64,000 nt of DNA from Eopsaltria australis (GCA_034509425.1 JAVTVJ010000550.1:2546994-2610993), one strand, 5' to 3'; positions 1 through 14,557 are shown, counted from the first letter of the stretch. Translations and numbers: made by a program. The notes: a model not told the origin generated them from the letters alone.

Positions 1-1570
1 TCCATTTAAATTTTGTCACCCTTTTCCCAAGATATTTCATAGTTATAACATGCATGCCAAACCAGATAATACAGAATGAAGTGTTCACACAATATATTTT
101 TTATCCACATTTCACAAAAAAATTAGGTAAAATCATGGACATGATCTTGTATCCAGCAACACATAGGTGATAACAGCACCTAGGAGACTTTTATTTTATG
201 AAACAATAGCATAATACTTATGCATAAAGTGTGCTTAGCTAACTATAGCTTGCCATGTGTACAGAACGCAAGATCCTCACAAATGTCGTCTGTAATCATC
301 CAGTTTCCATATTGTCTCAGAAGAAACTTCACCATGAGGAGCTGCTGAACATGGCCAGAGCCAGGTGTGACATCAGGGGTGGATCGTGCTCGTCCCTGCA
401 CAGAACACAGGGAAAGGGAAAGAACTTTAGGAGAAAGCTCTTCTGCTAAACTGCCGCTTAGAAATCCTAGTTTTCAATACTAAATAGGAAAGGTATACCT
501 CTACACTTATCTCCTATGGAATCAAAAATTCCTCGGAAAACTTCTTCACAGAAGTTAGTCTCATGTGGGACCCATCCTTCTAACACCAGTTCAAAATAAC
601 ACCCTGGAGAATTACTGACATCCTCCCTCTCAAGGGACCCCTCACCCACCCACCCCAGGCTCCAAGTGCCAGCCTCAGCAACCATGAGAACAGCAGTCAA
701 GCTGCTTTCAGGATGGCAGCAGGAAGGAATTACAGAGACTTTCACTTTGGCCACAGGGCTGCTTTTCACATCCAGAATTTCAGATAGAGAATTTTCCAGA
801 ATCAACATGATTTGGCACCATCAGGAGGGTAATGAAGACCCCAAACAGATGCTGAGCTCAGAGTCTTTTGTAACCCATTGCTGCCTTAAACTGAGTCAAA
901 TTTAAGACACTAGCTGGTCTGAAACCTTGCGTGAAAACATGAAACACTCTTTCTAAATAAAAAATTTCTTTATTCAAATGTGTTTTCATGAAAACTTAAT
1001 ATTAATACATCTTTCCACTGTGCCCAGAAAACTGGCTATTTCTAATTTTTGTAGACTTAAACCATGTCTGTACATGCAAGTGTTTGAATATAGAACTGTA
1101 GGTACCCAATTTGGAAATTTAGATGATTGCTAATATAAAAATTAATGTAGATTTTCAGGGGGTTTTAGATAATGGAAATGTTTCTTTTGTTTTTGTGATG
1201 ACATGGGGTATTGTTTGCATGATTTTATATCAGCTCATTGTTTTCTAAAAGAGAATCCAGTCAAAAGAAAGTTCTGAATGTAACTTCACTCTAAATATAA
1301 AAAAGATATAAACAATACTAGGGAAAAAAGCCCAGGCTGAAGGATGGAATTTTTCTGCAGTCTGAGCCTCTTTTTCTAAACTGTTCTTTTGTTTGCACAC
1401 ATACTCTTTTTTAATGAAATATAAGTTCTTAAATTATGCTCTTCTGATTCATCAGGCCTCTATATTGTACTCTAGGAGCAATATTCCCCCTCTGTGACTT
1501 ATTTCTACCTTCTTTAATATTGATAGAGACAAGACCAGAAAGGGAAAGCTTTCTTAGCTAATATTTAGCA
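1..1570. other. Non-coding stretch, nothing recognised
   Basis: AT-rich DNA with no recognisable gene or repeat family. The longest open frame (minus strand, 467-808, 113 codons) and the overlapping plus-strand frame 666-905 show no domain and no flanking splice pattern that I would trust, so I read them as chance. No transposon ends, tandem repeats or RNA genes were seen. Confidence 0.6.
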
Positions 1571-1850
1571 CAGAATTCACTTGGTAGCAGCACAGTTTTA
1601 GCCTGGGCTGCCGAGCAAGCAATAAACCCTTTAAATGGCTCGGGGACCACTGGGGCCAGCGCTGTGCACAATTCATGAAGCCAGGGCTGCAAAGGCAGCT
1701 ACTTGGATATTGCTTTCACTGCCTGGAGCTTCCTGTATGCACCCGGCCGAGCCTCTTTTGTAATCCTTGATATTGATCGATCCTCCAGAGCACCGCCCTG
1801 GGCAAGGAGCTGGAGCTGGAGGTCAATGCCAGAGCTGCAAGCACCTGCAT
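1571..1850. promoter_or_regulatory. Candidate conserved non-coding element
   Basis: This block is less AT-rich than its flanks and mixes balanced, non-repetitive sequence with short ordered motifs such as CTTTAAATGGCTCGGGG and TGATATTGATCGATCC. It has no tandem repeats or transposon ends. Both strands have open frames (minus strand 1716-2075, 119 codons; plus strand 1703-1987, 94 codons), but neither resembles a known protein. The texture is that of conserved enhancers in vertebrate gene deserts; this is inference, because conservation cannot be seen from one sequence. A fragment of an unrecognised exon is the main alternative. Confidence 0.25.
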
Positions 1851-2090
1851 TCCCCTCGAGGAAGGGTGCTCTCTGCCCGTTTGCCGTGCTGCCACGTTTG
1901 GGAAACAGAGATGCTGTCCCCACTGCAGCTCACAGCCAGGGTAGGAAGGAGAGTGGGAACAGACAAGGAGATGACGTGAAAAAATGAATAACAACAAGGC
2001 TTCATGGAGCCTGGGTAATAAAAGACCAAGAGCACCCTCTGATATAGTGATGAGCTCTGCCAACATGTTCTGCACATAGCGATAAAATCT

Positions 2091-5000
2091 ATTTCTTTCC
2101 CCACTTCCTACCTCCCTATTTATTTTCTTGCTTACAGAACTTGTCAGGACCCCTTACTGTGCTTCATTTCCATTACTCTTTCCAGTTTAGTTGCTTTAGT
2201 ATCAAGAAGATTTCTTTACTTTTTTCCTTCTTTTTTTTTCAATAAAATAGTCTAGGGTATTTTTATTCCTTCACGCTTGACAGTAATTTTCTGCAGTCAG
2301 CTCTGGCCTCGGTGGCCATTCACAATGATTAGCAGTTTTCAGGAGGTAATGAGTTTCTATCTTTTCCTTCTCCCCCTCTCTCTTTCCCTCTCTGCTCCTT
2401 TCTCTGTCACAGTCTTTCAGTTATTTAAAATAAACAGACAACTGCATAATTATCAACCTTAATGCAAAAAAAAAATAGAATTGAGCCTTCTAAATACTAA
2501 GAAAAGAGAGGGAGAGCTTGATAAGTATTGCTATATTTTCTTTCAAGACATGGATTGGGATTTCTTTTCTCCCCGATTTAATTTCTGTTTAGGAACAAAA
2601 GATTTTGTGTTTGCAAGAAAAAGAGGATGAGTGATTTTAGATTTGCATTTTCTCTTTGCTAAAGCCTGGCACTTTATTGAAAATAAAATAAAAAAAGTTT
2701 TCCATCTTACAAATGAAAGCATCTGTTTGAATAAAAAGCCACTTGAGAAAAAAAATCGTAAAAAATAATTATTATTTTTCCAAAGCAGGACTGAAATATC
2801 CAGAGGTCAGTAGAAAATGACTAACACTCATTTAAAGGTGTCTGTTTCATTTTTCTGAAATCCCCATTTTAGCTGGGGATAAAAAATCTACAATAAATGA
2901 TCCATCCTCGTTTCACACAAAATTACTTGCCTCTTTAGAAAAATTGCAGAAGCCTTTTAAATATATTCATTTTAAGGAAGCCTATTTGTCAAAGTTTGCT
3001 GACCATATACAGAGCACCACTCGAAGACAGTATCCAAGACTGTCTTCTCCTGGAGCTGGCTGTGGCCCCAGCAGGATGGGGAGTCAAGCAGGAGTGGGGT
3101 GAGAGCTACAAGGCAGTGTGGTCTCTTGTTTATGGGCGCTGAGTGTCAGGGCACAGCAGATACCTCCACTGGATTCGTCCTCTGGGCCAAACAAGTGCCT
3201 GGGAGGGGGCTTCTGCCTGTCACCTAGCACAGAACAGTGAACAAAACATGTGGCAGTCTCACCATTTGCTCTTCTCGTTGCCATGATGAGCCTTGGAACA
3301 TCTCCCAGATGTTCAGATCTCTTCATTTCCCTTACATTCCTGGAGAAATACTTGCATTGTTTTCCATGCATCTGATATTGCAGCCTTTCCTTTTTTCTTG
3401 TTAAGAAAATAGTATTTTTAAAGATCCTGTGGATCTTTTGGAATAATATACATAGTTGCTTTACCTTTCACTTGAAGCCCTCCAAGGACAGCAGATCTTG
3501 TGTTCTGCTGCTCCTCAAAAAGCCCAGTTGAACCTGAAGATAACATTGAAGTCCTATAAAAGAGCTGTGCTTGCTGATGGCTCATAAGTTGGCGCAAGTC
3601 CAAGACCAATGCCAACCAGCAGCCTGGATTCATCCAACCTATTCTAGGAACAAATTTCCAACTCTCTGGATGCAAGTCATGTTCATTCTCTAGCCTGAAG
3701 GCCAGGGAACAGTTCCCAATTTATTTTATTTATTAGTAAAAATGAAGCCAGGGAGGTCATTGTCCTAAGAATGTCTTGTCAGCATCAGCAAATTTATTAA
3801 TTATTATTATTTCTTGCATCTCTTGTCTTAATAGAAGACTGTCTTTGACAGGATCTTTTACAAAAACAAAACAAGTGGAATTTGACCCAACTGGAACATT
3901 AATGTGAGAGATCCTACACAAACTACTTTTTAATTTTTTTTAGAGAGAACACAGCCAGTGCAGCTCCAGTACTTTCTCCACTGTTTATTTCTCCCTCAGT
4001 TCAACCTCATCCTCTACATTTTCCAGTTGTCATACTGAAGTATTTTGGCAGAATTCAGATGCCTATCAAGGTTTGGCCTGGCTCGTGTCACTTTACCACG
4101 CTTATATGCTTGTATACGCTTCAGCCTTACAATAACAGAAACTTAACACACTGTAAATAAACCCTACTGTTTTTACCCATGTGCAAGCCTATTATCATTA
4201 GTCTTAACTTCACAGAGGACAAACATGTTCTGACTTATACAACATGATTTTTCCATTCTCCTGCTGATTTCTCTCAATATTTTATTTTAAGCTTTTTGTA
4301 GTTGAATATAGGCCAAACTTGGGGTACTTCATCTGCTCACACAGAAACAATCTACTCGATTCCAACTGTAAGCCCAAGTCAGTCAGATTGCACAAGAAGC
4401 AATGGAAAAAGAAATTGGTTGTCTATTTCTTCAGTAAGACCTTCCAGTGCAAAGGAGCCAGATTTTCCAGTGGCATGCTGCTGCCCAGGGGACACAATAT
4501 ATTCTGCAGGGAGAGAACCTGCTGGGTTCTGGCTGATCTCATGAAGGCAGCTACAGCCTTACTGGGACATGGTGCCTGGCCCATTCAACACCAAAAGGCA
4601 GATTCAAGGCCATTTGGATTGCCTTTAGCAGTTTGGGTGAAAGATTGAATTAGTCAGCATCAGTGAGTCACTTCTGCAAATGTCACAGTCCTGTGGTTTT
4701 GGGGGGTTTTTTATGGTGTCACACCTTTTCTTTTTTATACCATGCTGTACTGTAATCTACTAGGCCTCTATTACTCAAGAATCTTCTTCTCATTTTGGCA
4801 TTTTGGAGTATGATAAAATTAATTGTTTTGGTTTCTTCTTATTTTCTTGTGAAAAGTCAACAGAATACATTTACTTAGGTATACCATGGGGAAATAGGTT
4901 ACCTATTTTCCTGCCCTAAATTTTTTTTTCACTATGACTATGGAACAGTATGTAAAATGCTCCAACTTAGGTCTCACTAGAATGAGCTGGAGGAAAAATT

Positions 5001-8000
5001 ACTTTCTTCTCTTTTTGGTATTCTGTACATTGGTTTCTGAGGATTGAATTGGCTCTTGCACCTCCAACATCATATATGGATATCCTGTTCAATTGTTCTG
5101 ACCATTCTCAGAGGTGTTGTTTTTGGAGACAATAACTAATTTCAAATCTAGTAATTTAAAAAACACTAGCAATAATCAGTGCATTTATTTTCTGGAGTGA
5201 ACTGAAGCAGTCATGATCTAAGATTTTCGTGGTGACTGGTTTTGTGTTAACACCTCGATACAAAATAATGTTAAGAGGTCCATTTTGTAAAGTGCTAAGT
5301 GCTACAGTATATTTTCACATGAATATCTGGAAAAGGAGAAGAAATAATATTGTCATTTAAATAACTTCCAGTTATGAGTTTAGCACCTTTAAAAAATGAA
5401 AGACATTTTCTTTTGAAGTCTTTCCTGCCAAGCATGAGTAAAACAACAGGTCTGCATTCATACTCTGGCTCATGGGTATTCATTAAAACAAATAAACAAA
5501 GAAATGGTAAAGAAAGCATTACACAGCTTAAAGCCTGGTCTAGTATCAGATGAATAATAAATACCTTAGTGTTGGCTGAGCAATGGCAAAATACATTTCT
5601 ACATACCAGGAGATAATGAGCTCACTCAAGGAGCCTTGTGTATGAAAAGAGATTTCTGAAGAAACACATCACAATATAATTGAGAATTTGTTATTGCTAA
5701 TCCTAAGGCTTTGAATGTACACTCCCCACTTTTCTTTTTCCTTTGATTTGTCTCAGCATACCCTGTGTTGCAGTAAATACATATAAGTGAGCCCAATATG
5801 AATGAAAGAGGGACATACAGAAAACACAGTGCCTGGAGAGAGGTGCTAGAGTCTACTGGAACAATTACCCAGTTGCTCTCCTACAATACAATGTGTTTAG
5901 GAGTGGTAAGATATTTTAGTAACAATTATTCTTTTTTAGGCCTTTTTATTTTTTTTTAATGCTAAACCCTGGCCAACATATTTTAAACCTTATGGATGCC
6001 AAGTGACAAAATGTCTTCAGTCTTTTAGCACACACTCTTAGTAATCATAACAACATTTTTGTATTATTATAGGCACTATTGGCAGCGTGTTCAATTGTGC
6101 ATGGAATAAATAGCTTGCATTAGCAGTTTGCCTTAAAATTCATGTGATGGTAGCAGCCAGCTTAATTAAGCACATCTTTCTGGGAAATCAGTAATAACAG
6201 TAATGAATGAACCTGCTGCTGACCTGCAGCAATGAGAAGTCCTTCAGAACATTTCTGAGTTTGAAACTCGGTGTCACCCAAATCTACCTAGTCTTTAAGG
6301 CTGTGATTGGGAAAGATAGGCAATATCAACAATATTCATCTTTGTTTGATAATTATCCCCTTCTTCCTTCCTGGCCTTGGTCAATTTACATCTCCCATGA
6401 TCTTCCACTGTTTTCCACTGATGGGATTTTCAATATAGTTGTTCAACCAGGTGAGGGGCTGCTGTGTGATTGGGTGCCTGAATTTTTCCATAAAAAATAT
6501 ATTTAAGAGTAGTTCAGATATTTTGGCCAGTTAACCAGAAGCAAGAAGCAGCCGTTTGGTTTCACAAAACTAAATGTGTCTATTCAGACCACACCAACCT
6601 AAAACATGTGTGAGGAAAGGAGAAACAAATACCTTCTGCAGGAGAATTGTCTCTTATTTTAGAAAAAAAATCCTTTTCAAATAAAAAGCAAAATAAAGAT
6701 CCTTTTCACTGGAAAATTCCCAACTAACTCTAACATTGACAGATTGTGACTTCTGAGAAAAAGCCAAAAACAAACACAAAGACATTGAGCCTGGAAAACT
6801 TGCCTTGCAAGGAAAAAATTGAAAAAGCTGAGGGCAAACATTTGACAAAGATGGAAAGACAAATAGATGTTTAAACATATTTGAACTGCATAAACATCAA
6901 GCACAGAGAGAATTTCTGTAGCTAGACACATGCTGTCATAGAACAGATTAAGGAGACTTGTAGTCATGGGGCAGCCTAACAAGACAGGAAGTCAGAGACA
7001 CAGAGTACATTTTTATGGGTGATATCTATTTTACTAATAGGAATAGAAAAATTGAAACTGTTTAAAGCACACTGCCTTAATGTTTGGGACTTAGAGAGGG
7101 AAGCAGAAAACAAATGAAACAAATGGAAATAGTAAAGAATATAGTTGATAGGAAATACAGGAAAAGTACAGAATATCCTGTATCCACATTGGTAAGGAAA
7201 TGTGAACAGCCTAACAGAGAATTTTCTGATTTTTCATATCTATGTCTGTCCAGAGACCAGAGTATAAAGAACCTGAATACTATGCATGCGACACCATAGA
7301 CACAGAGGAGCCATTGCTGACAGGCTGCCACCATTGGTGACAATTATTTAAACAAAAACTATAAACTTCTAGGAAAAGGCATAGGCAATAGCTAAAACCA
7401 GCAACAGTAAACGAGAAAAGGGATGTGGGAGAAACCACGAGCAGTCTTCTTCAGCAGTTTGAACTCTGCTAAAGGGCTCAGTCAGGGACAAAATGTACAG
7501 TAAGTTAGTTATAGAGAGAAGTGACATTAAGGGAAACCTTTCCTTTTCCTTATTTTCTCCTCATTAATTAGTAGCAGTGATATCACCTAAGCCAAGCAAA
7601 GGACAAATGAAGAGATTAGAAAGAGTACCTTGCTCCCAAAGTCTCTGAAATGATGACCAGTTATGTGACATTCCTAATTCTAAGGGAAAAAATAATTTTA
7701 TATTTAACAATATTAAGGATACAACCAAGAATCACAACCATCAGAATTAAGATTTTTTTTTTATTCATCACAGTGTGAAAAGTTTAACAAAGTTGACTAT
7801 GCAAAGTTTAAATGAAGGAAATTTAGAAATCACAAATAATAATGAATCATAAACTGCAGGACTGGCACCAGTATGTGCTTTTGCTCCAGACGGCCATCAG
7901 CCAAATTTTGATTGAATTAAGATAAAATCACTGGCTAAAGAAAAGCCTTTAAAATGTACATAAAATCATAAAGAACCCCAAAGAATCAAGGTCTCAGAAT

Positions 8001-8640
8001 CAGGAGCAAGAAGATAGAATGTTTTCAGTAGTCCAAAGAGAACATTTCTAGGACTTTCTTCAAAATGTTTGGAGCCTATACCCCAGAAAGCAAGGAAGGA
8101 GTTCAACAATAGGCAAGGGAGGAGATGGAGCAAAAGGTACTGAGGTTCAGTTGAGTCCTCTGTAGAGCTGCTGAGGTGCATTGGTGCTTTGCTGCTGATC
8201 TGACATGGTAGCAAAGCTTCCCCATAACTGTGCTGTGGAGATAAAAAAGAAGAATAAATATTTCCATGCACTTATCATGTGGAGCTTTGCTTCAGATTAA
8301 GTCTGGAGTGTTATTGTTGCAGGGCCAGACCACAATACTCACACAATCTATACATAATCTGGCTGGGCAGGGTTCAGAAACAAAACAGATCTGGATTTCA
8401 TTTCTTTCGGTCTTGAGAGAGCTTGAGAAGTTTAGAAAGCAAAATAAAACCAACTGAACCCTCTTCACCTCCATATCCACCCCAAGCAGCTGTGGAAAGC
8501 AGAGGATTCTTGGGGAATTACACTGATAATCTCCCCTGCTCGCTTTCAGGGGTCCTTATCCAAGCCCTGGGGCCAGCAGCACAAACAGTGCCTTGTTCTA
8601 AGCAGCAGTGGCTGAATTCTGCTGCCATGTGGTGACATTG
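2091..8640. other. Non-coding stretch with one short hairpin
   Basis: Long AT-rich stretch without recognisable genes or transposons. Open frames such as 4319-4648 (plus, 109 codons), 6207-6506 (plus, 99) and 7966-8271 (minus, 101) have no domain and look like chance. A perfect 8-bp hairpin sits at 3420-3438 (AAAGATCC, loop TGT, GGATCTTT). The segment 6060-6200 has a TTAATTAA-containing, conserved-element-like texture but carries no decisive motif. Confidence 0.6.
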
Positions 8641-8644
8641 GTTC

Positions 8645-8674
8645 AGGGGAAAAGAAAAGGGGAGGGGGAAGGGG
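8645..8674 (+). repeat. G-rich purine tract
   Basis: A purine-only stretch containing GGGGAGGGGGAAGGGG preceded by another GGGG. Three G runs are close together; the fourth lies behind a 9-base loop, so it just misses the usual G-quadruplex pattern (four runs with loops of up to 7). Confidence 0.5.
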
Positions 8675-8950
8675 AGAAGCCCTGCCGTTTCCATCAGTCA
8701 GACAGACAGCGAATTGAGGAAGGAGCAGAAGTTGTTTAGGACTGTCTAGCAAGTGACAACTGCTTGATTGGCAGAGAGCCACGATGAGCATGCTGTGCCT
8801 TTAAAATAGGTGTCTATCTTCAGCCTGGAATATATTCAAATCAGGTTGCATAAAAAGCTGTTCCAGCTACTTACAAGCTACTTACAGTAATTAAAAACAG
8901 AGAGCTGCCTTTGTCTCCCAGAACCTGCGCAGAATAAAAAGCAAGCAGAG

Positions 8951-8973
8951 CAAAACAAAACAAAACAAAAAAA
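8951..8973 (+). repeat. (AAAAC)n simple repeat
   Basis: Four imperfect CAAAA units running into an A run. A short microsatellite with no transposon attached on either side. Confidence 0.8.
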
Positions 8974-10106
8974 GCAATTCCCAAGGTCAGTTCCAAGGTA
9001 TTATCATCGTTTTCTGTAGATGAAAATTATGTTTACATACATAGGGCAGCAGAAAGTCACTTCTCTGCAGTTCTTGATGGCATGCACTGCAGGAGGTGAG
9101 GGTCCTACCAAAGACAGGAGGACTTATTCTCTGTAATTTGGATTGTAAAATACAGGCAGGGACAGATTAGTCAAGCTCCTTGTAGGCATGGTTAGCGGTG
9201 GGCAGGGAAACTTTTATGTTCCAGCCTCCTGCTCATTTTTCTTTTTTCCTCAGATTTGTCTACATTGGCAGAAATATCATACCCAGAGATCCAGTTTCTG
9301 AGTGCTCCTGGGATGCTTTAGCAGTGTGAGGCCCAAAAGTAAGAGGAACCAAATGCAGAAACTTGATTCCACCTGACATACACAATCCTACTACAGTTTT
9401 CACTGGGAATGTCTGAATGTCCTCAAGGCATGGAGGTTGCTCAGTCTTGCCCAGTGCTCTGCAAAGGTGTGCACTTGTGGAACAGCATAATTTGATTTAA
9501 TGAAGGGATTTTTGTCCTAGTCTGGTCTGGTTGCAAATGTGCACCTCATTCGTATGTCAGCTTTCCTTACACAGGAAGCCCCCACACTCAGATCTCTCAA
9601 ACAGTGGAGCTCTCAGCCAGGTACCCTTGCTGTGCTTTAATCACAGACCACACAAAAAGGAATGGGAAAGAATCTAAATGTATTGTTGGGTAATGGGATG
9701 TTAACTTTCTCGTAATTTGGAAGTGTGGAAAGAATAACAGTACAATATTCAAAGAAAATATTCATATACACAATATATTGATATTAAATGTACATATATC
9801 TGTAAAATATATTGAGCAATACTGGTATGATTATCAACTTCTTCAGCTAAGTTAACACACTAGGACCTTTCATTGTCAGTGAACACTTACACAGCAAGTG
9901 CTACAGTAAGTGATCCTTGCATGTTTGACATAGAGCATTCTATGAAATGTATTTAGTGATTTCTTCAGGATATCAGTGTTCAGGGATCACCAAGCCCAGC
10001 AGACCAATCAAGGCAAGGCTGCCACAGCTGCATGACCCCAGGTCCACCCACCAGCCAGGCTGAGCACGTATTCCCAACAGGTGCACAGGCAAATACCTGT
10101 GTCCAA

Positions 10107-10174
10107 TACACACACACAGAGCCAGCAACACAAACCATTGCAGACATGCTCAGCACCCACACAAACACACACAC
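10107..10174 (+). repeat. CA-rich imperfect microsatellite
   Basis: Two short CA runs (around 10107-10118 and 10157-10172) separated by mixed sequence also rich in ACA and CAC words. This composition explains the Thr/His bias of the overlapping open frame. Confidence 0.6.
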
Positions 10175-13100
10175 CCTGCTGCCCTGTGGACAGTCAAGCT
10201 ATTCCCATATCTCTCCTTTTCAATCCCTTCCTTTCTCTGCCTTTGGTGACTCCCCTAAAAAATCCCATAATAACTTTCATGTAATCCCAAAGGGCTCTTC
10301 CCTGCATTCCAGTGAGTCTTGTCCACATACTCATCTTTCCCATGGGGCTGAAGCCTCTCCAAGGACAGTTCTAGGAGCAGCTACGACAGAGTGTTATTCA
10401 GGTTTCCCTGCCTGCCCTTGTGTGTCTGTGCTCCTCTGTGGGGCTGCAGACGACACTTTCATCACACAAACTCCCACTCAAGCTGAAACTTCCCTTTTCA
10501 TCAGTCTACACAAAACAATTACTACGAACTAAATCCACCTCTGATTTCTTCCTGCAAACACTAATAAATATCTTTAATAAATACAATTAAATTAAGAATG
10601 ACAAATGATTTATAATTTTTCTATTCCATTTATTAATAAATAGCAGAGTGTTAACCTAATATTCAGGAAAGATGGCTATCCATTATTAGCAATTTCAGTT
10701 AAAATTCCTCCTAGTAAAAGAGTCTGGGCTGGAAAATGGGCTCAATCAAAATAGAAACTTTTTGTAATTAAGATGTAAAAGTTTACTCTCTTTCCCTCTT
10801 CTTTCCCCTGGTGTTTCTGACTCCTTGGTTTGTCTGGAGAGAACTTCAATTTATTGACTTTTTAACCCTTCTTCCAGTGTATTAGACAAATGACTCCTCT
10901 ATTTCCAATATTTTATTTCTGTGAGTAATCTATTCTATAAAATTTCAGTTAATTTCATCAAATAACACTATCTTATTCCAGTGGAGTAAAATACAGTAGT
11001 TTTCCCTACTGAAAACTTTATGGGAAGTTTGGGCATATTTATTAAATATTATTCCCCTAGCATATCATATAATTTTAAAATGTTCATATTTTACAGAAGT
11101 GTTTGCAAACACATAGATAATTTCCAAGTGGTTCTATTCATTTGTAACATGATCAAGTATGATCAAAGTAATTTAAAAATTTCAAGGTAATTTTTTTCAA
11201 AATCATTTTGAAAAGATGATGAAACTTTCATAATAGATTGCAACTTTAAATTTTATTAGAAAAATTAGAAAAATTATCTCAAATGCATAACATTTTACAA
11301 ATATTCTACCAGGTTGTTAATTGTTTATCCACAAATGGCTTAATTTATTTTGAATGTCTTTTTAAATATTTATAACTCATCAAGAGTCAGCAAAATTACT
11401 TTTATTCAATGATAAAGGCTACTCATTTTTTAAAATACGTTTTAGAGCATGTCTAAGCCATTTATAGAAAATGGCAATTTTTATAATCTATTATGCTATC
11501 TTTGCAATAATCTGTAGTGCTTGATAATATAATTGTCATGTCCTCTAAATATATTTTAAAAGCATTGTAAGACATTAAAGTCACTGTACAATACTGACAG
11601 CATGGTTTTAAACACGTTATTGACTCCCCACAACTTTTATACAAAAATCTATGAGGTTTGTTACCACCAAGGAAATAGGAACTAAACACTTACAATATCT
11701 CAAGCTATATATGGGAAGGAAAGACTGGGAAAGGCCAGGCAGGCTAAACAGCAAATTATATAATCTGAAATACTCAGATGATAATGATTGCTGAAAAGGA
11801 ACATTTTATCTTCTATGTTTATTCGGGTTATATGTCTCACAAGGGTTGTGCTGCAAGGTGCAAACACCATGAGGTTCTACAAACTTCCTTTCACTCACAC
11901 AATGAGGAGCACTGTGAGCATCACTGCAAAATAACAAAAATTAATTCAGAGCTTCTGGAGAAATTAGAAAAACATACCCTGGAAAATGATCAGCTAGTTT
12001 TGTAGAAGAGAAACAATCCAAAATATAAATTCACAGAGCAGAAGTGTGGAAAAGAGCATGAATTTACAATAGCCTAAACTCAGAGGAGGGGCCAGCACGG
12101 TTTAGATCTCCAGATACAGGACATCACATCACGATCTTGATGAAGATCAATCTGCTGCAATATGCTGAGTGTGAAGCCATTCTCTAACAGAAATGTATCA
12201 ACTGACATATTGGAAAGAATTCTGATAAAGGCAAGAAAAATATGCAAGTAATTTTATCCACCAATCCAAACTCATCTGCTTTCTCTAGCCTGATGACCCA
12301 TAGACATCTCTCTCTGCTCCAGACCTGTCTCCTTCATTCCAGGATAAAATCTGTGTCTGTCTCCCTGACATCTCCTCACGGGTGTTTAGCTGTCAGCTGA
12401 AGTTCCGAGTGGTTAAAACAGATCTGTGATTCCCCCTCCCCAGCTTGGTTTCTCGATCTATGTAGACAATGCCATTATTCTGCCTGTCATTCAGGCTCAC
12501 AGCATGGACATCATCTTTGGAGAGCAGTCTGAGCTGGCAGCTTCCATCATTTCAAGCCAGCCTAAGCGTGAGCAGTCACAAAAGGCATAACTCAGTTTTC
12601 CTGGGTGAAGCTTGAGCTGGATCAGCCCCCTAACCCTGCTGCCAACATGGCTTCATAGAAACTAATGAAATTAGGAGAAACAAGCAGTATGGTGCCCCTT
12701 TTGAAAACAGCCTGTTCTGCCTCACAGTGATTCTTGTAGTCTGAATCCCAGTGCTAACATCTAGGGTTTTTTTTTCTCACATGTAGCTGCAGAGGTGAAG
12801 CTCTTCTCTTACCACATCCAATTCCTGCACTCTCCTTGAAAAAATAAGACCTTGAACAAAGGCAGAACTGAGTTCTCTCCAGAATTCTACCAGAGATACT
12901 GTGCCCTGAAGCTGCTTCAACCACTTCTGTCCATCCTTTGCTTCATGAGCTTCCTTCTCCTGTCATACCCAAGATGCTTATTTTCAATATCAGGTGGTCC
13001 TAACTTCACAACTGTCTTGCCAACCATGTCAGTCTTTGCTCAAACATCCACTCTTTAGCTGGCTTAAACTTAACTCTCAGCATAATAATCAAAACAAGAT

Positions 13101-13318
13101 GCTCCAGTTACTTTTAACTGGAGTTTAGACCCCAGTCTCGGAATCATGCCATTGTTCTCCACCTGAAAGTATTGATAGAAAATGTACCCAGGAGTGCCTC
13201 CCGCTCCCTGCTTTGTTCTTCTGAAGATTCAGCAGATAAAATTACTTCAGCCTCAGCTCTTTTCCATTGCAAGGAGTCCATCTGCTTGCAGACATTCCTC
13301 TCCTATCCACCCAAGACC

Positions 13319-13334
13319 AACACACACACACATA
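13319..13334 (+). repeat. (CA)n microsatellite, short
   Basis: Six to seven CA units followed by TATA. Short and interrupted. Confidence 0.7.
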
Positions 13335-14557
13335 TAGACTCTAGGCAGAACTGTGTGCCACTCAGTCTCATTCCAACTGAAACTGTTCCTCACGGAGATG
13401 CAGATTTGTCTTTTCTAGAAGCTTGCTGTTTGGAAGTTCTCTACGTGTATTTATCTTCAGGCAGTCTTTTCAGCGTGTAAAGGCACACCACCCAGACTTG
13501 TCAGTAACTTACAGCTGAGAGAAGCATCTCATGGTCAGCACAATTGTACCACCAGCTGCCACAACTTTAACAAGCACTAAGGTAAAAGTTTTGGACCCAG
13601 ACTTTTGGTGCTACACATCAGAGCTCAAACTCAGTAAGTGAAAGCCATAGCTAGTTTTCTTACCATTCCCACGCCCAGTTGTACCAGAGGTCTCTTGCCT
13701 TGAAGAATGGAAGGGAACAAGATCTTAATTTTTAGGATCCCTGAGAGTTATAAGAACTGCAAGAGCAACATGGTTGGTGGGAAAGACATCAGCTGTTTCA
13801 AAACTAAATATAAGAGATGCAATATGAATAGTGAACAGAACACAGTTTATCAGGTGTGTGGCCATTATCTGCCCCAGCACAAGCATAGGAAATACATGTC
13901 CTCTCTGTTAGTATAGGAAATTCACTCTCAAAGTGATTTCTTTCCTGCTATAGCATATATGCATGATAAAATGTCCAAGAATAATCACAAATGGAGGAAA
14001 AGATTTTGAGATTGGTACAACAACAACGAAAAAATTAAAAGAAAGGAAGTAAAACTCATGAAGCATTAGTTAGGAAACATATGCATTAACAATACAATGT
14101 ATCAGCCTGCAAAATAGTCTCTAGAGGGTATGGATGGAAATATAATCATTCACAGTATTTGCACACAAACAGGACAAAGCACACCAGAACACACAGTATA
14201 GCAATTGTAAATCTGCCTTAACATAGAAATTAATCACATGCTCTTATTAAAGGCTGACCAGTGATGCAACATTAACACTTGGAGTAAAAAACCAAGCTCT
14301 GTTTTCTAGATTTAGCCTAGACATAACAGTCCTTCCCCTTTCTAATTTCTGTGATTTTCACCTCTTTTAAATTTGGTGGCATAGCAAGAGTATTTGAAAC
14401 ACAGTGAAACAAAGATGATGGAAGATGAATCTAAAGGAAGAAAAACAAAAGAATGATTCCACCATGATGCAGGTTCAAATGACAACGTGCCCTATCAGGA
14501 ATTCTTGCTGAGTTCTCCCATGGAACACATAGGTCCAGCAACACCTTTCATGTCCAG

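Larger units (their letters stand above)
8974..14557. other. Non-coding stretch with minor CA-rich patches
   Basis: No recognisable gene or transposon. The largest open frame (plus strand, 10032-10532, 166 codons) lies in a locally GC- and CA-rich patch and is rich in Thr, His, Ser and Pro because of CA repeats, so I treat it as non-coding. Another frame at 13172-13480 (102 codons) has no domain. 10555-11460 is very AT-rich and featureless. Confidence 0.55.

Noticed and set aside
1584..1593. TAGCAGCACA, the start of the miR-15/16 family
   Set aside because: The rest of the mature sequence does not match and no stem-loop partner is visible.
10032..10532. 166-codon plus-strand open frame
   Set aside because: Rich in Thr, His, Ser and Pro because it crosses CA repeats; no domain or homologue-like motif.
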